NCBI RefSeq assembly: GCF_051020955.1
Contig: NC_135013.1
Span: forward strand, 31,286,802-31,350,801
Source: Megalopta genalis
Lineage: Eukaryota; Arthropoda; Insecta; Hymenoptera; Halictidae
Direction of reading: 5' to 3'
Length of the DNA: 64,000 bases
How positions within the stretch are numbered: position 1 is the stretch's first letter; every line of letters begins with the position of its first letter. The translations under genes were made by a program, and so were the position numbers. Below are positions 33,531 through 43,572 of the stretch, piece by piece. The notes beneath the pieces are model-generated. The model was not told the DNA's origin. It saw only the letters and a program-made list of their open reading frames with translations, and did not search any database.

Positions 33531-34470
33531 CGAGCTTTCACATTTTTTCGTTATTTCAAATAATTGCGACTTTTCAAGGGAACTTCTTAGACGTTGTCCA
33601 ATCTCTCTGAATTTTAAAAGAAATTCCAATCGTTCGGTGCAATTCCAAAAAAAGTTATTCCGTTTTAAATGGTTTTCGAGCAGCTTCGCGAGCCACTGTA
33701 TCTCTCGTTCCCGATGATAAACTCGGTTCCCGTTTGCCAGATAATGGAAATACGATCTTTTTCCACGATACTACCATTGTTATTCCTCGCTATATTTCAG
33801 CCGCGGTAACAAATCACTGACCATTATTGTCTGCCCATCGGAGCACGACTTATGTTACCAATTAAGGCTGCGCGCAACATTTTGTTAGCAACATTCTGTT
33901 ACGTCGAATTTGCATAATTCGATCCTATATTGTCTTCTCGTAATTTTCTCTACCGTTTTCTTTTCATTTCTTTTTTTGTCTTCCATTTCGATCCAGAGAC
34001 GCTCTCAAATCAGCAGAAATCACGCGCGCTTGATGTCAGACTCTCGGCCAAGTTTTGGCGTGGTTACGTTAATTAAAAATCGTCTCGTTTCGTCGATCGG
34101 AGCTCGACGGGCTAATATATCGACGATAATGAACGTCGTCGATTGCGCAACCGACGAACCGCTTTCAGCCGATTTCGAGGCAAGTTTCGTACGAACGAAA
34201 AAAATGATTAAGGCGGCCATTCCAGATTCGCCGATAACGCGGGTATATTGCATTACTTGTTAGATCATGCTAGACTGGTTGCATAAGTCGCGTGCGGTTC
34301 CGTTTAACGATTCGCAGGCATTTCTACGATTCGATGAACCTTACGAAGCGCCGGACGGCTCTTTTTTTCTGTTAAACAAAGCGTCCGATGCCGGAGCCGC
34401 TTCCTTCGCGTCCGCAAATACGCGTAATACGTGTCGCATAATTCATAACGCGCGGCACGACGTTCGTCGT
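33531..34470. other. Non-coding unique sequence
   Basis: Plus frames 33910-34263 and 34267-34542 have no recognisable domain; no gene called. Confidence 0.4.
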
Positions 34471-34794
34471 TTAACACGTCGAATGCCACGCCGTTTTTAC
34501 AGAAATTGTCCGTGGCGCCACGATGAATATTCTTTTATATGATACATACAATGTTGAAATATAATCTGCAATGGATAAGTTACAGTGTATAACCATGTTC
34601 GACATGTTAATTGCGACAGGGGGTCACTGTTTGAATCGACGATGGTAATAATACAAAATTTTAGACATCGACATTTGTTTGAAATTATATATATTTCTAT
34701 CAATTTGGGCGCGCCGGTCACCGATGGCCCCCATGGCGTCACCGCCAAGTTAAGTGCCGGTCACCGGTGACCCCCGTGGCATTCGACGTGTTAA
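34471..34794. mobile_element. TTAA-bounded miniature element with 20-bp perfect inverted ends (ACACGTCGAATGCCACG family)
   Basis: TTAACACGTCGAATGCCACG at 34471 and its exact inverse ending at 34794 delimit 324 bp. Including TTAA the match is 20 of 20. Near the right end a GGTCACCGGTGACCCCCGTGGC segment is preceded by a diverged copy (GGTCACCGATGGCCCCCATGGC), that is, subterminal repeats. TTAA targeting indicates piggyBac mobilisation. The ends differ from the CCCTTT families, so it is a separate lineage. No coding. Confidence 0.82.
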
Positions 34795-35740
34795 TAACGA
34801 CCGTGCACGTGTCATTATGAAAAGTATGCCGACGAAGTTCGCAACGTTTGCGTCATGCGGAATTGAAATCGAACGACGCGCATCGGTGTGAAACGTCACC
34901 GTTCCCTAATTCAATTTCGTCGAAGCAGTCTAACGTGAGACGCGCGAGAAACTCGAGAGAAAAAAAAAGGGAAAAAAAAATAAAGAAGATTCACCGACGT
35001 TTTCCCTTCGACTATCCGACGCTAAATTCTAAGTAAAAAGCGTGTCCGCGTTCTTTCGAGAGTCGACGTACCCGTGGCAGGATCGCGAGCGTAATTGCGA
35101 TTTAGTATTCACGAAGAGCCCACAATTGCATAGAGGATCGGTCCTTTCACCGTGTTTCACGGTAATTATCAACGGACATAGATCGCCCGTTGATACGAGG
35201 GGGGGACTCTGTGCGGCCGAACGATCCGGCATCGAACGCCAGTAGCGTTACGCGATCTCGGAAAAGGCATTGATCTCAATACCGGCGACCACTCGATGAT
35301 TTACTTTCCCTTCGAGAAGACGGCGGGTAGGCTGGCTGGAACGTTCAATGTTTGCGCCTTAATCGGACAACACGGATCGTTTCGCAACTGTGTATGGTAC
35401 ATACGTATTCTGTTATCGGTCTCGGCAAACAATGAAATATTTATTATCTCGATGATACGGTTTAATATGCCGGCAATTTGCCGGCGGGAGATCATTACCG
35501 TTAACCTCGCGCCATTCTTTTCTTCCAGCCAGTGTCAAAGTTACCGCGATTATTCGCACGCTCGGGATACAAACCGGCGACACCGGAAGCGAACCATTTG
35601 GTGGGTGCACCAACCACGGCTGTGGCGGGATCATGCGAGGAGGATCGAGCTATATGGTGTGCACCGATTTAATAATCACGCGTGAAGCGGGGCGAGTGTA
35701 ATTACAAAAACGTGTTCGAACCGTGTACACCGAATATAAG
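34795..35740. other. Non-coding unique sequence
   Basis: No gene recognised; frame 35296-35685 has no domain. Confidence 0.4.
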
Positions 35741-35756
35741 TATTGGGTCGGCAACA

Positions 35757-35834
35757 TTTGAATGGAAATACTATAAGTCAGAAAGATTATATTTCAGATT
35801 CACGGTTAAAATAGCTTCGAGTGCAAAGGGTTAA
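35757..35834 (+). mobile_element. piggyBac-like miniature element fragment, CCCTTTGCACTCGAG family (copy A4)
   Basis: Ends ATAGCTTCGAGTGCAAAGGG followed by TTAA (35831-35834) and matches the first 75 bp of the copy at 14676. The rest is cut off exactly at the mariner-type boundary. Confidence 0.75.
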
Positions 35835-36196
35835 CCGAATGCGGCGTAGCGTCGGGCTGCCTGCTTTCGCTTTCTCTTAAAAACAAGCTGTCCCTAACGG
35901 GTCTAATGAAAATATTAAAAATTACACATGAATTGTACTTTCTACAAAAATTATACAAAGCATATGCACAGAACCATGATAGGATCAATAGTTCAGAATG
36001 CAGAACCATCATGGGCAACGGCTGCAAAGTGCTTACATTTAAATTCTGAAAGTGTACGAAAGAGTCCAGTAATCCGCGCAATTTTCAGTAATTAAAATTC
36101 TATTCGAACAATTGAATTCACCACAGTTTCATGGAATTCTTGTGTGAACAAATAATAAAGTCTGACGCGGCAACCCAGGACGTTTTCAAGCTGAAA
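35835..36196 (-). mobile_element. Non-LTR retrotransposon 3' tail (inverted second copy)
   Basis: Reverse complement of 14316-14675 with few differences, including the segment that reads CRVRLYYLFTQEFHETVV on the minus strand. It adjoins mariner copy 2, as in the 14-kb locus. Confidence 0.75.
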
Positions 36197-36198
36197 TA

Positions 36199-36783
36199 TT
36201 GGGTTGGCAACTAAGTAATTGCCGATTTCAGTTATAGATGTCTCTCACTCCCATTTTTATGATATCCGTAAATGTTATATTATAAAATTATTATTATTAT
36301 TATTATTATGTTATTTTTTATTATCCGTGAATGTTAGCAACTGGACAAATTGAATGCAGCGGTCAAGGAAAAGCGACCAGAATTGGTCGATCGTAAAGGT
36401 GTCATTTTCCAGCAGGACAATGCTAGGCCGCACACGTCTTTGTCCACTCGGCAAAAATTGATGGATATTGGTTGGGAATTGATGTTACACCCACCACATA
36501 GCCCTGATCTCGCGCCATCGGATTACCACTTATTTCGATCCCTGGACAACTCCCTTCGTGGTAAAACTTTTAACGATGACGACGCTGTAAAATCTCACTT
36601 AACTCAGTTTTTGGCCGAAAAGGATCAGACTTTCTACGAGCGTGGAATTTTCAAGTTGTCGGAGAGATGGCAAAAGGTCATCGAACAAAATGGGAAATAC
36701 ATTACAGATTAAACTTCGTTCCAAGTAAAAAAGAATTTTTTATTTCATCGAACTAATCGGCAATTACTTAGTTGCCAACCCAA
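36199..36783 (+). mobile_element. mariner element, internally deleted, 585 bp (copy 2)
   Basis: TA-flanked with matching ends TTGGGTTGGCAACTAAGTAA and its inverse. Full mariners are about 1.25 kb. Here the 5' UTR-like part (with a TTATTATTA run) is joined directly to the last third of the transposase, removing its N-terminal two thirds. Copies 1 and 3 have the same deletion junction, so the deletion predates their spread. Confidence 0.92.
36338..36712 (+). pseudogene. mariner transposase, C-terminal third (copy 2, least decayed)
   Basis: The frame opens after an in-frame TAG at 36335 and runs through QLDKLNAAVKEKRPELVDRK, the catalytic block VIFQQDNARPHTS and HSPDLAPSDYHLF, to the family C-terminus ending at TAA 36712. 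Counting residues between the Asp of QQDN and the Asp of SDYH gives 34, the DD34D spacing of mariner. The helix-turn-helix region and first catalytic Asp are absent, so no active enzyme is possible. Confidence 0.9.
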
Positions 36784-37134
36784 TACGTATGTACACCGAA
36801 CCGGTGGCAGACATCGGCAGACACGCAATTGCACGAATGGAATTAGTTTCGCCTGCATATTGAACTTGACGCGAGGAATAAACGACCGCGCCGAGGGGAA
36901 CGAATGCTCGAGATTCCACGTTTTGGGTCATCGTACGTTATGATTCTCGGATACGTCCTGTTTTCTCGTACTCGTTATTACCGTCCGCCGGATGCGGCGG
37001 ATCCCTCCCCCTCCGTTCGAAGCATGGTCAACACGTGTTGTATGCGTTTCTTTTTTGTTTACCGAGACCGCGCGCGGCAATTAAGGGTACAAGGACGCGG
37101 CAATTGTCCTCGACTCGGTGAACCGTCCGACCGC
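36784..37134. other. Non-coding unique sequence
   Basis: No feature recognised. Confidence 0.4.
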
Positions 37135-37795
37135 TTTCTGCGGCGAAAACTATTTCCTACGGCAACGCACCGTAGTCGCAACCTCCAATAATTTCGTCAC
37201 GCACGCATTCCCGCCATTTTTTCCTGTAAATAATAGTGTTCTCATCGTCACCGAAGGTTCGCAGAAAGAAATATCATCGCCTGTCAGCGGATCTTCGCGC
37301 GAAATTTTGTGCTTCGATTTCGTGAAACAGTGGCCGCTCGAATTCTCTTTCTCTAATAATTTACATAAATTGAAAGTAACGTATTGATGTGACTCGATTC
37401 TTCTAGATTGTCTCTCGTTTGATCTGCTCACCTTTTTCGTATATGCAATAAAATCCGTCTAACCTTTCTGCGGCGAAAACTATTTCCTACGGCAATACCG
37501 TAGTCGCAACCTCCAATATTTCGTCACGCACGCATTCCCGCCATTTTTTTCTGTAAATAGTAGTGCTCTCATCGTCGCCGAAGGTTCGCAGAAAGAAATA
37601 TCATTACCAGAGCCAGCGAATCTTCACGCGAAATAGAAATTTTGTGCGTCGATTTCGCGAAACACACTCTGATTGTCTTTCTCTAATAATTTGAATAAAT
37701 TGAAAGTAACGTTCCGATGTGACTCGACTCTTTTAGATTGTCTCTCGCTTGATCCGCTCACCTTTTTCATGTATGCAATAAAACCCGTCTAATTA
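37135..37795. repeat. 330-bp direct tandem duplication (two units)
   Basis: TTTCTGCGGCGAAAACTATT at 37135 recurs at 37465, and the similarity runs to TGCAATAAAACCCGTCTAA at about 37795. The units differ by small indels and substitutions (roughly ten per cent by eye). Neither unit encodes a recognisable protein. Confidence 0.9.
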
Positions 37796-37853
37796 CTGCA
37801 ACGCAATCATTTATTATTATAGCTTTATTATATAGCTTATTATAGCTATATTC

Positions 37854-38092
37854 GAGCCGTTTATTTTGAAAGTGACATAAGTCACTTTGTTTATACGTCG
37901 ATATATTTAAGGGTTTGCGTTTGAACACGTTTAAAAATATAGATACCAACTTTCGAGAAGATTTACTTGTATTTGTTATCTCAGGCTACCGATATTTTTC
38001 TCAGTATAAACAATTTCGTACGAACATTAAAAAAAAACCACCACTTTTCATTACGGTAAAGCGACTTGTGCCACTTTCAAAATAAACGGCTC
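37854..38092. mobile_element. Inverted-repeat element, GAGCCGTTTATTTTG family (copy 2)
   Basis: Ends GAGCCGTTTATTTTGAAAGT and its inverse delimit 239 bp. The terminal repeat matches the copy at 6858-6980, but the interior is longer and unrelated (about 180 bp with no coding). Confidence 0.85.
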
Positions 38093-39536
38093 ATTTATAG
38101 CTTGTACGGGCGCACCCTCGCGTGTTTCGAATCTCCCGCCGTAGGGCAAGCTCGTCGTATTCGCGGCGCACGTACCCCGGTAACCCCAAACGCAGGATTT
38201 CGATAGGCGGATTCGCGGGATTCGATAGTTGCGAGTGCCGGTCGAAAGCGTGACGTCAGGGTGGTGGAGCGAGAGAGCAATGGCGTTGGGAACGGCTATG
38301 GGGCCGGAGGAGGACGGGGTTGCGTTGGTACGAAAGAGAAGGCGGTGAGACGGCGGTCGCCGGTTACGGAAGGGAGAGGAGTGCGAGAGAGAGAGAGGAG
38401 CTGAAGAGAGAGCGGCGAGTCGGTGAACGTTGCTCGGTCTCTCGGTGTGCGTGTGGAAACTGCGAGGGGGCTGGTGCATAGAGAAGAAGAAGAAGAGGAG
38501 AGCCTCGGCGAGAGAGGATCGGTTCGGATCGGAGCCGGTAGGAAGGGCGGGAGGGAGGGAGGGAGGCGATATCTCTGTCGAGAGGAGAGACAGGCAGCAG
38601 CAGCAGCAGGCATCGGGCAGCAGCAGGGGCAGGAGCGGTGTGCGAGTGAACGAGCGAGGACGGCCCGTGCGCTCGCGTTTCGTCGTCGCCGATTCGTGTG
38701 GGTGCCTGTGGCGAGTGCGTGCGCGAGTGCGTGCCCACGGGTAGGTACTTTCGATTTCCAGCGATCACGCGGACGACAGACACGGGAGGCCGATCGAGCC
38801 GGGCGCACACGACGGTTGGCCATGGAGTGAAACGGTGCGGGTACGAGCCGCCGTGCCCCTCTAGTCTCCTGTCAGTTGTTATACGTGCTTTTGTAACTCT
38901 GTTCGCCGTGTGTATGTGCGCGGGTATCTCGTGGAACAGGTGTTCGACGACTCTCGTCGTCGTTGGGTCCTATCCCGCGTCTACCCGGGTTTCTTATCGA
39001 TCCGACCGGGCCGGCGAAAATATCTCTGTTCGGCGACGGGATCGCCAACGGAACGGTTCAACGAACAGAGGAGACGACAGCCGACCGACCGGTGTGCATA
39101 CTTGCTCCGACCGGAAAGAATGAAGTAGAAGAGGCGCGCGCGCGTGTGTACTGTCAACGACTGGCGACGCGTGCGACCGCGCGTACATGGTGTATGTGTG
39201 TGCGCGCCGGGCATCGGCTTGTCACCGATCGTGTTTGGGCTGCTGTTTCCCCGTTCGCAGTGTCACGGGAGGTGTTCTCGTGGTCGTGGGCCGCGATGCT
39301 GACGGCTCGTCTCTAAGGGAAAGATAAACGTTGCCAGTAGCAGCGAAGGAATCGGCGGCGAATCAGACAGAGAGAGAAAGAGAGAGAGGGGAAGAGCGAG
39401 TGAGAGCTAGATAGAGAGAGAAAGAGAGAGCTAGAGCGAGAAATAGAAAGAGTAGGAGAGAAAAGGAATTGCGAGAGGGGAGTGAGAGTCGGTGGATCGG
39501 CGGCGCGTTTGCAAACGCGCCCATCGCGCGTCCAAC
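38093..39536 (+). promoter_or_regulatory. Probable promoter and 5'UTR of the phostensin/taperin-like gene
   Basis: A CpG-rich block with GA-rich tracts (38376-38415 and 39366-39475) immediately upstream of the long coding exon. There is no clear TATA box. A plausible untranslated intron uses the donor GTAGGT at 38741 and the acceptor after TTTCCCCGTTCGCAG at 39260. Open frames here on both strands are Arg/Ser-rich without domains. Expected regulation: CpG-rich, GAGA-type promoter. This rests on position and composition only. Confidence 0.45.
38741..39260 (+). other. Candidate 5'UTR intron
   Basis: Donor-like GGGTAGGTACTT at 38740 and a pyrimidine-rich acceptor GCTGTTTCCCCGTTCGCAG ending at 39260. 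Both are good matches to insect splice consensus, but no transcript evidence is available and other pairings are possible. Confidence 0.3.
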
Positions 39537-42527
39537 ATGGCTACCGCGGGCAACGCGACGACTGGCAGCGCCGGCGAATCGAGCGGCAACAATGCCGCCG
39601 TGCCCCAATGGAAAAGGGACTTGATACAGCGGCGTAGACAGCAGAGCAAGGTGCTCACGAGCAACGGGGCGAGCGTGAAGCTCTGCTCGGCGATGATCGG
39701 CTCGTCGTCGCCGACGGAGTCCGTGGACCCGTTGCTCGGCCAAGAGCAGTGCGTCGCCGCCGTGGCCGGTGGTGTTGCCGGCAGCAACGTGCCGTTGCGA
39801 TCGCGCGCTGCCATGGAAGACGAGAGCCCTGTCAACGGCCTCCCGAACAGCCCGTCCGCGAGCGTCGTTGGCGCCGCTGGCGGTGGCAACAATGGCAGTG
39901 GTGGTGGAAGCGCAGCGGCGGCGGCCGGTGTCGTCGTGTCGTCCTCGCCGTTTCTATGTAGAGGAGCGGCAGCGACGGCGGCAGCGGTAGCCGGTGGCGC
40001 CACCGTCGCCGGCGGAACAACCACAACCGCCGCCTCGGCCGCCGCCAGCAGCCTAGGCTCTTCAGTCGCGTGCAACATGCGTCTCGAGGCGGATCTGTCG
40101 CTCTGCTCGGACTCGGAGGATGTCGCGAACGGCGCGCTGAGCAAATCGTCGACGGACACCGAGCGGAAGTCGTCGGAGCACGGGGACGGTTCCGAGAACG
40201 AGGACGCGGTCAAAGGTAGCGGCAACGCGGACCAAGCATCGTGCGGCGAGGAGCGCCGCGCAAGGGCCACCTGTAGGTCCGTCAAGCCGGAAAGGGACGT
40301 TCTGGCGGAGTTGACGCGCGCCAAAGCGGAAATGGCGAGGAACAGTCCGACGGCTGCGGCCAGCGACGACGGGGAGAGCGACAGCTCGGAGGAGCTGCAG
40401 TACGGCCCCGGTATAGTGAACAAGCTGAAGAGCAAGTACCTGAACCTGGCGCTCAGGGAGATGAACAAGAGCCGGGTGACGGTGCAACGGTTTCGGCGCG
40501 CGGCCAGCCTCGAGGACCTGCTCGACTGCGACGACGACGCGCCGGGCGAGAAGGCCGTGAGAAAGTACACGAAGAGGACCAGCGCCGCCGGCAGCAACGC
40601 GAAGACCGAGAGATACAGGAACGCGTCCCGGGGGAACGAGTCGATGAAACGGGCGCGCAGCGTCGAGACGCTGATGAGGTACAACGGCGCGGAGGAGGGC
40701 CGCGCGGGCCAGGCGAGCGTGCCGAAGCAGGAGCCGGTCAACGACCACATCATACTGATCGATCGGTCCACGGTGAAGATCGAGAGCCGGCTCACCGAGC
40801 TGGACAGGCCGAAGCCCGTGAACAAGCCGAAGAGGATCAAGCCGCTGCTGGCGGAGACCGAGAGGCCGCCGCCGGATCTAGTCAAGACCACCATGAGGAT
40901 CTTCGAGGGGTCCGCGAAGAAGCTGAGACCGAAGGGCGAGGTCGCGGCGAAGGTGGCCACCTTCAAGACCATCAACGACACCTACAAGGCCCAGGCGCAG
41001 AAGAAGGTGGTCGCGAAGCCGCCGGTGCAGCCGAAACCGTTCGTGAACGGCAACACCAGGCCGATGCCGGGCTCGCCGAAGAAGATCGTGCTGCCGCAGA
41101 AGCCGACCGCCGAGCTGATCGAGACGCAGGAGGAGTACCACATCGACGGGGTGATCACGGAGTCGATCGTGCAGTCGGTGTCCTCGGTGGTCAGCAAGTT
41201 CCAGCAGATCGAGAAGTCGCACTCGCCGTCCCCGTCGCCGGAGCCCTCGTTCAAGCTGAAGTTCTCGCCGGCGCCCAGCCCGGAGCCCCAAAAGCTAAGA
41301 TCCTCCTTGGAGATCAGCGTGAAATCGCCGCCGGTAACGCCGATCCTCTCCCCGAGGATATCCTCGCCCAGGCTGCAGAGTCCTTCGTCGCCGATGAAGG
41401 ACACGTTCAGGCAGACGTCGCCGCATCTGAGCAGTCCGTCGTCGCCGATCAAGGACGCGCCCAGGCAGACGTCCAGCCCGATCCATAAACCGCCGCCGAG
41501 CCCTAGCAGGGAGCTGCTCCGACAAATATCCGCGTCGGAGTCGGCGAAGGCGCCCCGATCGCCGATCGCCGAGGACCCGTTGCCGTTGAACAACAGCGCG
41601 GACCATCCGAGGCAGCAGGTCCCGGAGAGGATACAGAGCCCGACGATTCGGGAGAAGCTGGACGAGTCGAAGGAGAAGGACCAGGACACGGTGACCAGCG
41701 AGGAGGAGGCCGAGGAGGACGTCGACGCGCCGAAGACCATCTCGAAGACCGCGTTGGAGAACATCGCGAAGACCGGCGTGACCATGCAGTTCAGCTTCAG
41801 CGACAAGCCGACCGCGAACAAGAGCTACTTGCCGGGGTACACGCAGAACGGGCAGAAGGCGGCGGACGAGCAGACGGCGGAGCCGCGTGCAGAGAAGCCG
41901 TCGGAATCCAGGGGCAAGCCGTTTTTCCCGGGGAACGCTTCCGCGAACGCTGTAACGGAGCAGGAGACGCAGCAGGTCTCCAGGCTCCAAGAGAGGCTAG
42001 AACCGGACAAGTGCGATCGGAAGATCGAGGACACGAAGGAGGAGGACGGGGACGCGGGGGACGCGAGGGGCAACGTCGACGGCAAACCGATCGGTGCCAT
42101 CTGCAGCCTAGGGCTGATCAAGAGCATCACCGCGACCTCCTATCCGCAAGGGAACGAGACCAAAACGATAAGATGCCAAAAGACCAGCGAGTCGCCGCCC
42201 CAGAAGCAGATCGGCATCATCAGGCCTCTGGTCTCCACGAAGACGCAGCATCCGCAGCAGAATCTGAGCCACCGGGAGCTGGAGAAGAATCTGATCAACC
42301 GCGTGAAGAGCATAGAACAGCCCACCAAGGTCGTGGTCAGTCTGAAGAGCGCGGACGAGATACAACCGGCGAAGAAGTCCGGCTCCGGCAGCGGCGGCCT
42401 ATGGGAGACGAAACCGTGGAACCAGCAGAACAACACCATGGTGTTCAACTTCAGCAACCGGAAGGACGTGCCCGACTACATCGAGAACGACGGGCTCATC
42501 ATCAAGAGGAAGCGGGACAAGCCGAAG
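39537..42527 (+). CDS. Phostensin/taperin-family protein, long first coding exon (997 codons, partial)
   Basis: A 2,991-bp open exon from ATG 39537 (context AACATGG) to a phase-0 GTGAGT donor at 42528. I chose this start because the frame upstream has no ATG. Residues about 22-36, VPQWKRDLIQRRRQQ, resemble the short N-terminal motif of phostensin-type proteins. An Ala/Gly-rich region (about 105-185) follows, then a segment around 289-308, YGPGIVNKLKSKYLNLALRE, before a Ser/Pro region (562-668) with repeated SSPxKDxxRQTS units and many SP/TP sites. An acidic stretch lies near 721-733. The last residues, VFNFSNRKDVPDYIENDGLI then basic KRKRDK, match the start of the taperin/phostensin conserved region. 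Family members bind protein phosphatase 1 and F-actin at the cytoskeleton. The PP1-docking motif usually lies further C-terminal, in exons not found here. Coding status is firm; the family call is from memory of motifs and moderate. Confidence 0.75.
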
Positions 42528-42533
42528 GTGAGT
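42528..42533 (+). other. Splice donor of the phostensin-like exon
   Basis: GAAG followed by GTGAGT. The exon ends between codons (phase 0), and the frame stops within 26 codons downstream, as expected for intron sequence. Confidence 0.85.
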
Positions 42534-42815
42534 CACCGATATCGTCTAATCGCGGGACAGATTTTTTTTTACGATGCAATCGCGATGTTTACTTGGACTG
42601 GATAGCGTAAATTTTACGATCATTGTTCGCGCGAATGCCGGGCACATGCGCGGTTTAGGCACATTAGCGGTCTTGTACTGTTTTCAGAGAAGCGATATTA
42701 TCATGCTTCCTTGGTGTTTTCATTTGTTAATCTTAAATGTTCCGTTTCGAACTTCATAATTGTTTACAACGTTCGTGTAACTCGGGTACAACAAACACAG
42801 CTCTTTTGGCCGACG
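42534..42815. other. Start of intron, no other feature
   Basis: Unique intronic sequence of the preceding gene; nothing else recognised. The intron may extend to the end of the window, because no matching acceptor and coding continuation was found. Confidence 0.4.
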
Positions 42816-43008
42816 TTAACCCTTTGAACTCGAGTGGTGCCGCAGAGGCACTACCACTGAAATTGTTATACCACGTTCTGAGATCATTTTTACATCATCG
42901 AAGTTCAGATTTTGAACACTATTAAAAGTGGTAAAACTGCTGTACGAATCACGAGACTGAATTTCGTGTGCATAAAATGCACTTTGTCGCATAAAATGGC
43001 AACATTAG

Positions 43009-43215
43009 GGGGACCGGAAAGTTATGTCGTTTGTTTACATTAAATTCAAACAGATAAATTTTTCACTAGTTTTTATTTTCAATCAATGATGTAATCACCC
43101 TCATTATCAACAACCTTTTTTCGTTTAGTATGCAAATTTTGAGTATGCAAAAATTAGTATGCAAAAAAAAAGGAATACTGATATGCGCAGAAACGACATT
43201 ACTTTCCGGTCCCCC
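43009..43215 (-). mobile_element. mariner-derived miniature element with GGGGGACCGGAAAG ends
   Basis: TA-flanked (43007-43008 and 43216-43217) with inverted ends GGGGGACCGGAAAGTTATGT and its near-inverse. On the minus strand the last 15 codons of a mariner transposase survive (43079-43126). A different mariner lineage from the TTGGGTTGGCAAC copies. Confidence 0.85.
43079..43126 (-). pseudogene. mariner transposase extreme C-terminus remnant
   Basis: Minus-strand codons read KRKKVVDNEGDYIID then TGA, matching the usual mariner ending (a Lys/Val-rich segment followed by GDYI). Everything upstream is deleted. Confidence 0.65.
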
Positions 43216-43310
43216 TAATACTACGAGTCAGAAAAATGATCTTAAATCTACAGTTAAAGAATGGCTTCGAGCGCAAACGGTTAAAAGGGTACAAATCGTC
43301 TTTCGATAAT

Positions 43311-43572
43311 CAACCCTTAAGGGTTCAATGCCGTCATACACGCGGCAGAAATCAATAAAAACCGTAAAATTTGGGAGGAAACATTGGAAGAATAGGCACG
43401 ATTGTTTCGATAAAAATATATCCACGAAGTTTTATTTTTAAAAAATGAATATCTCTTCTCTATATTTGATACAAAAATTTTCAGTACGAAATTTCTCTTC
43501 GTCTGAAGAAAACAGTCTATACTTGGCAGTGTGTAAAGTGGAAATAAATGATTTTGGCCCCCTAAGGGTTAA
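43311..43572 (-). mobile_element. TTAA-type miniature element, CCCTTAGG family (copy 2)
   Basis: Inverted relative to 8638-8889. The right edge reads GGCCCCCTAAGGG then TTAA (43569-43572), and the left edge CAACCCTTAAGGGTTCAATG. It shares the interior TTTCTGCCGCGTG-type region and a GAATATCTCTTCTCTATATT stretch with copy 1. Confidence 0.75.

Larger units (their letters stand above)
35743..36783. mobile_element. Composite block bounded by mariner ends (passenger plus deleted mariner)
   Basis: The left boundary is TA then TTGGGTCGGCAAC (35743) and the right boundary is GTTGCCAACCCAA (36783) then TA. Inside, in order, are 75 bp of a piggyBac-like miniature element, the non-LTR retrotransposon 3' tail, an intact internal mariner end (36199) and the deleted mariner. 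The order is the exact inverse of 13591-14901. Only the outermost 13 bp of the mariner end remain at the left boundary. Being bounded by opposite mariner ends and TA on both sides suggests the whole was mobilised as one unit. Confidence 0.6.
42816..43284 (+). mobile_element. piggyBac-like miniature element, CCCTTTGCACTCGAG family (copy A5) with nested insertion
   Basis: TTAA at 42816-42819 and 43281-43284. Left end CCCTTTGAACTCGAGTGGTG, right end GGCTTCGAGCGCAAACGG. The characteristic ACTACGAGTCAGAAA right half is split from the left half by a mariner-derived element at 43009-43215 inserted at a TA. That gives the age order: this copy first, the mariner derivative later. Confidence 0.85.

Noticed and set aside
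39431..40981. 516-codon open frame on the minus strand
   Set aside because: It is antisense to the phostensin-like exon, starts upstream of it and has Ser/Ala-rich residues with no domain; a by-product of the coding strand's GC-rich third positions. The same applies to 40062-40748, 40982-41821, 41295-41990 and 42011-42610.
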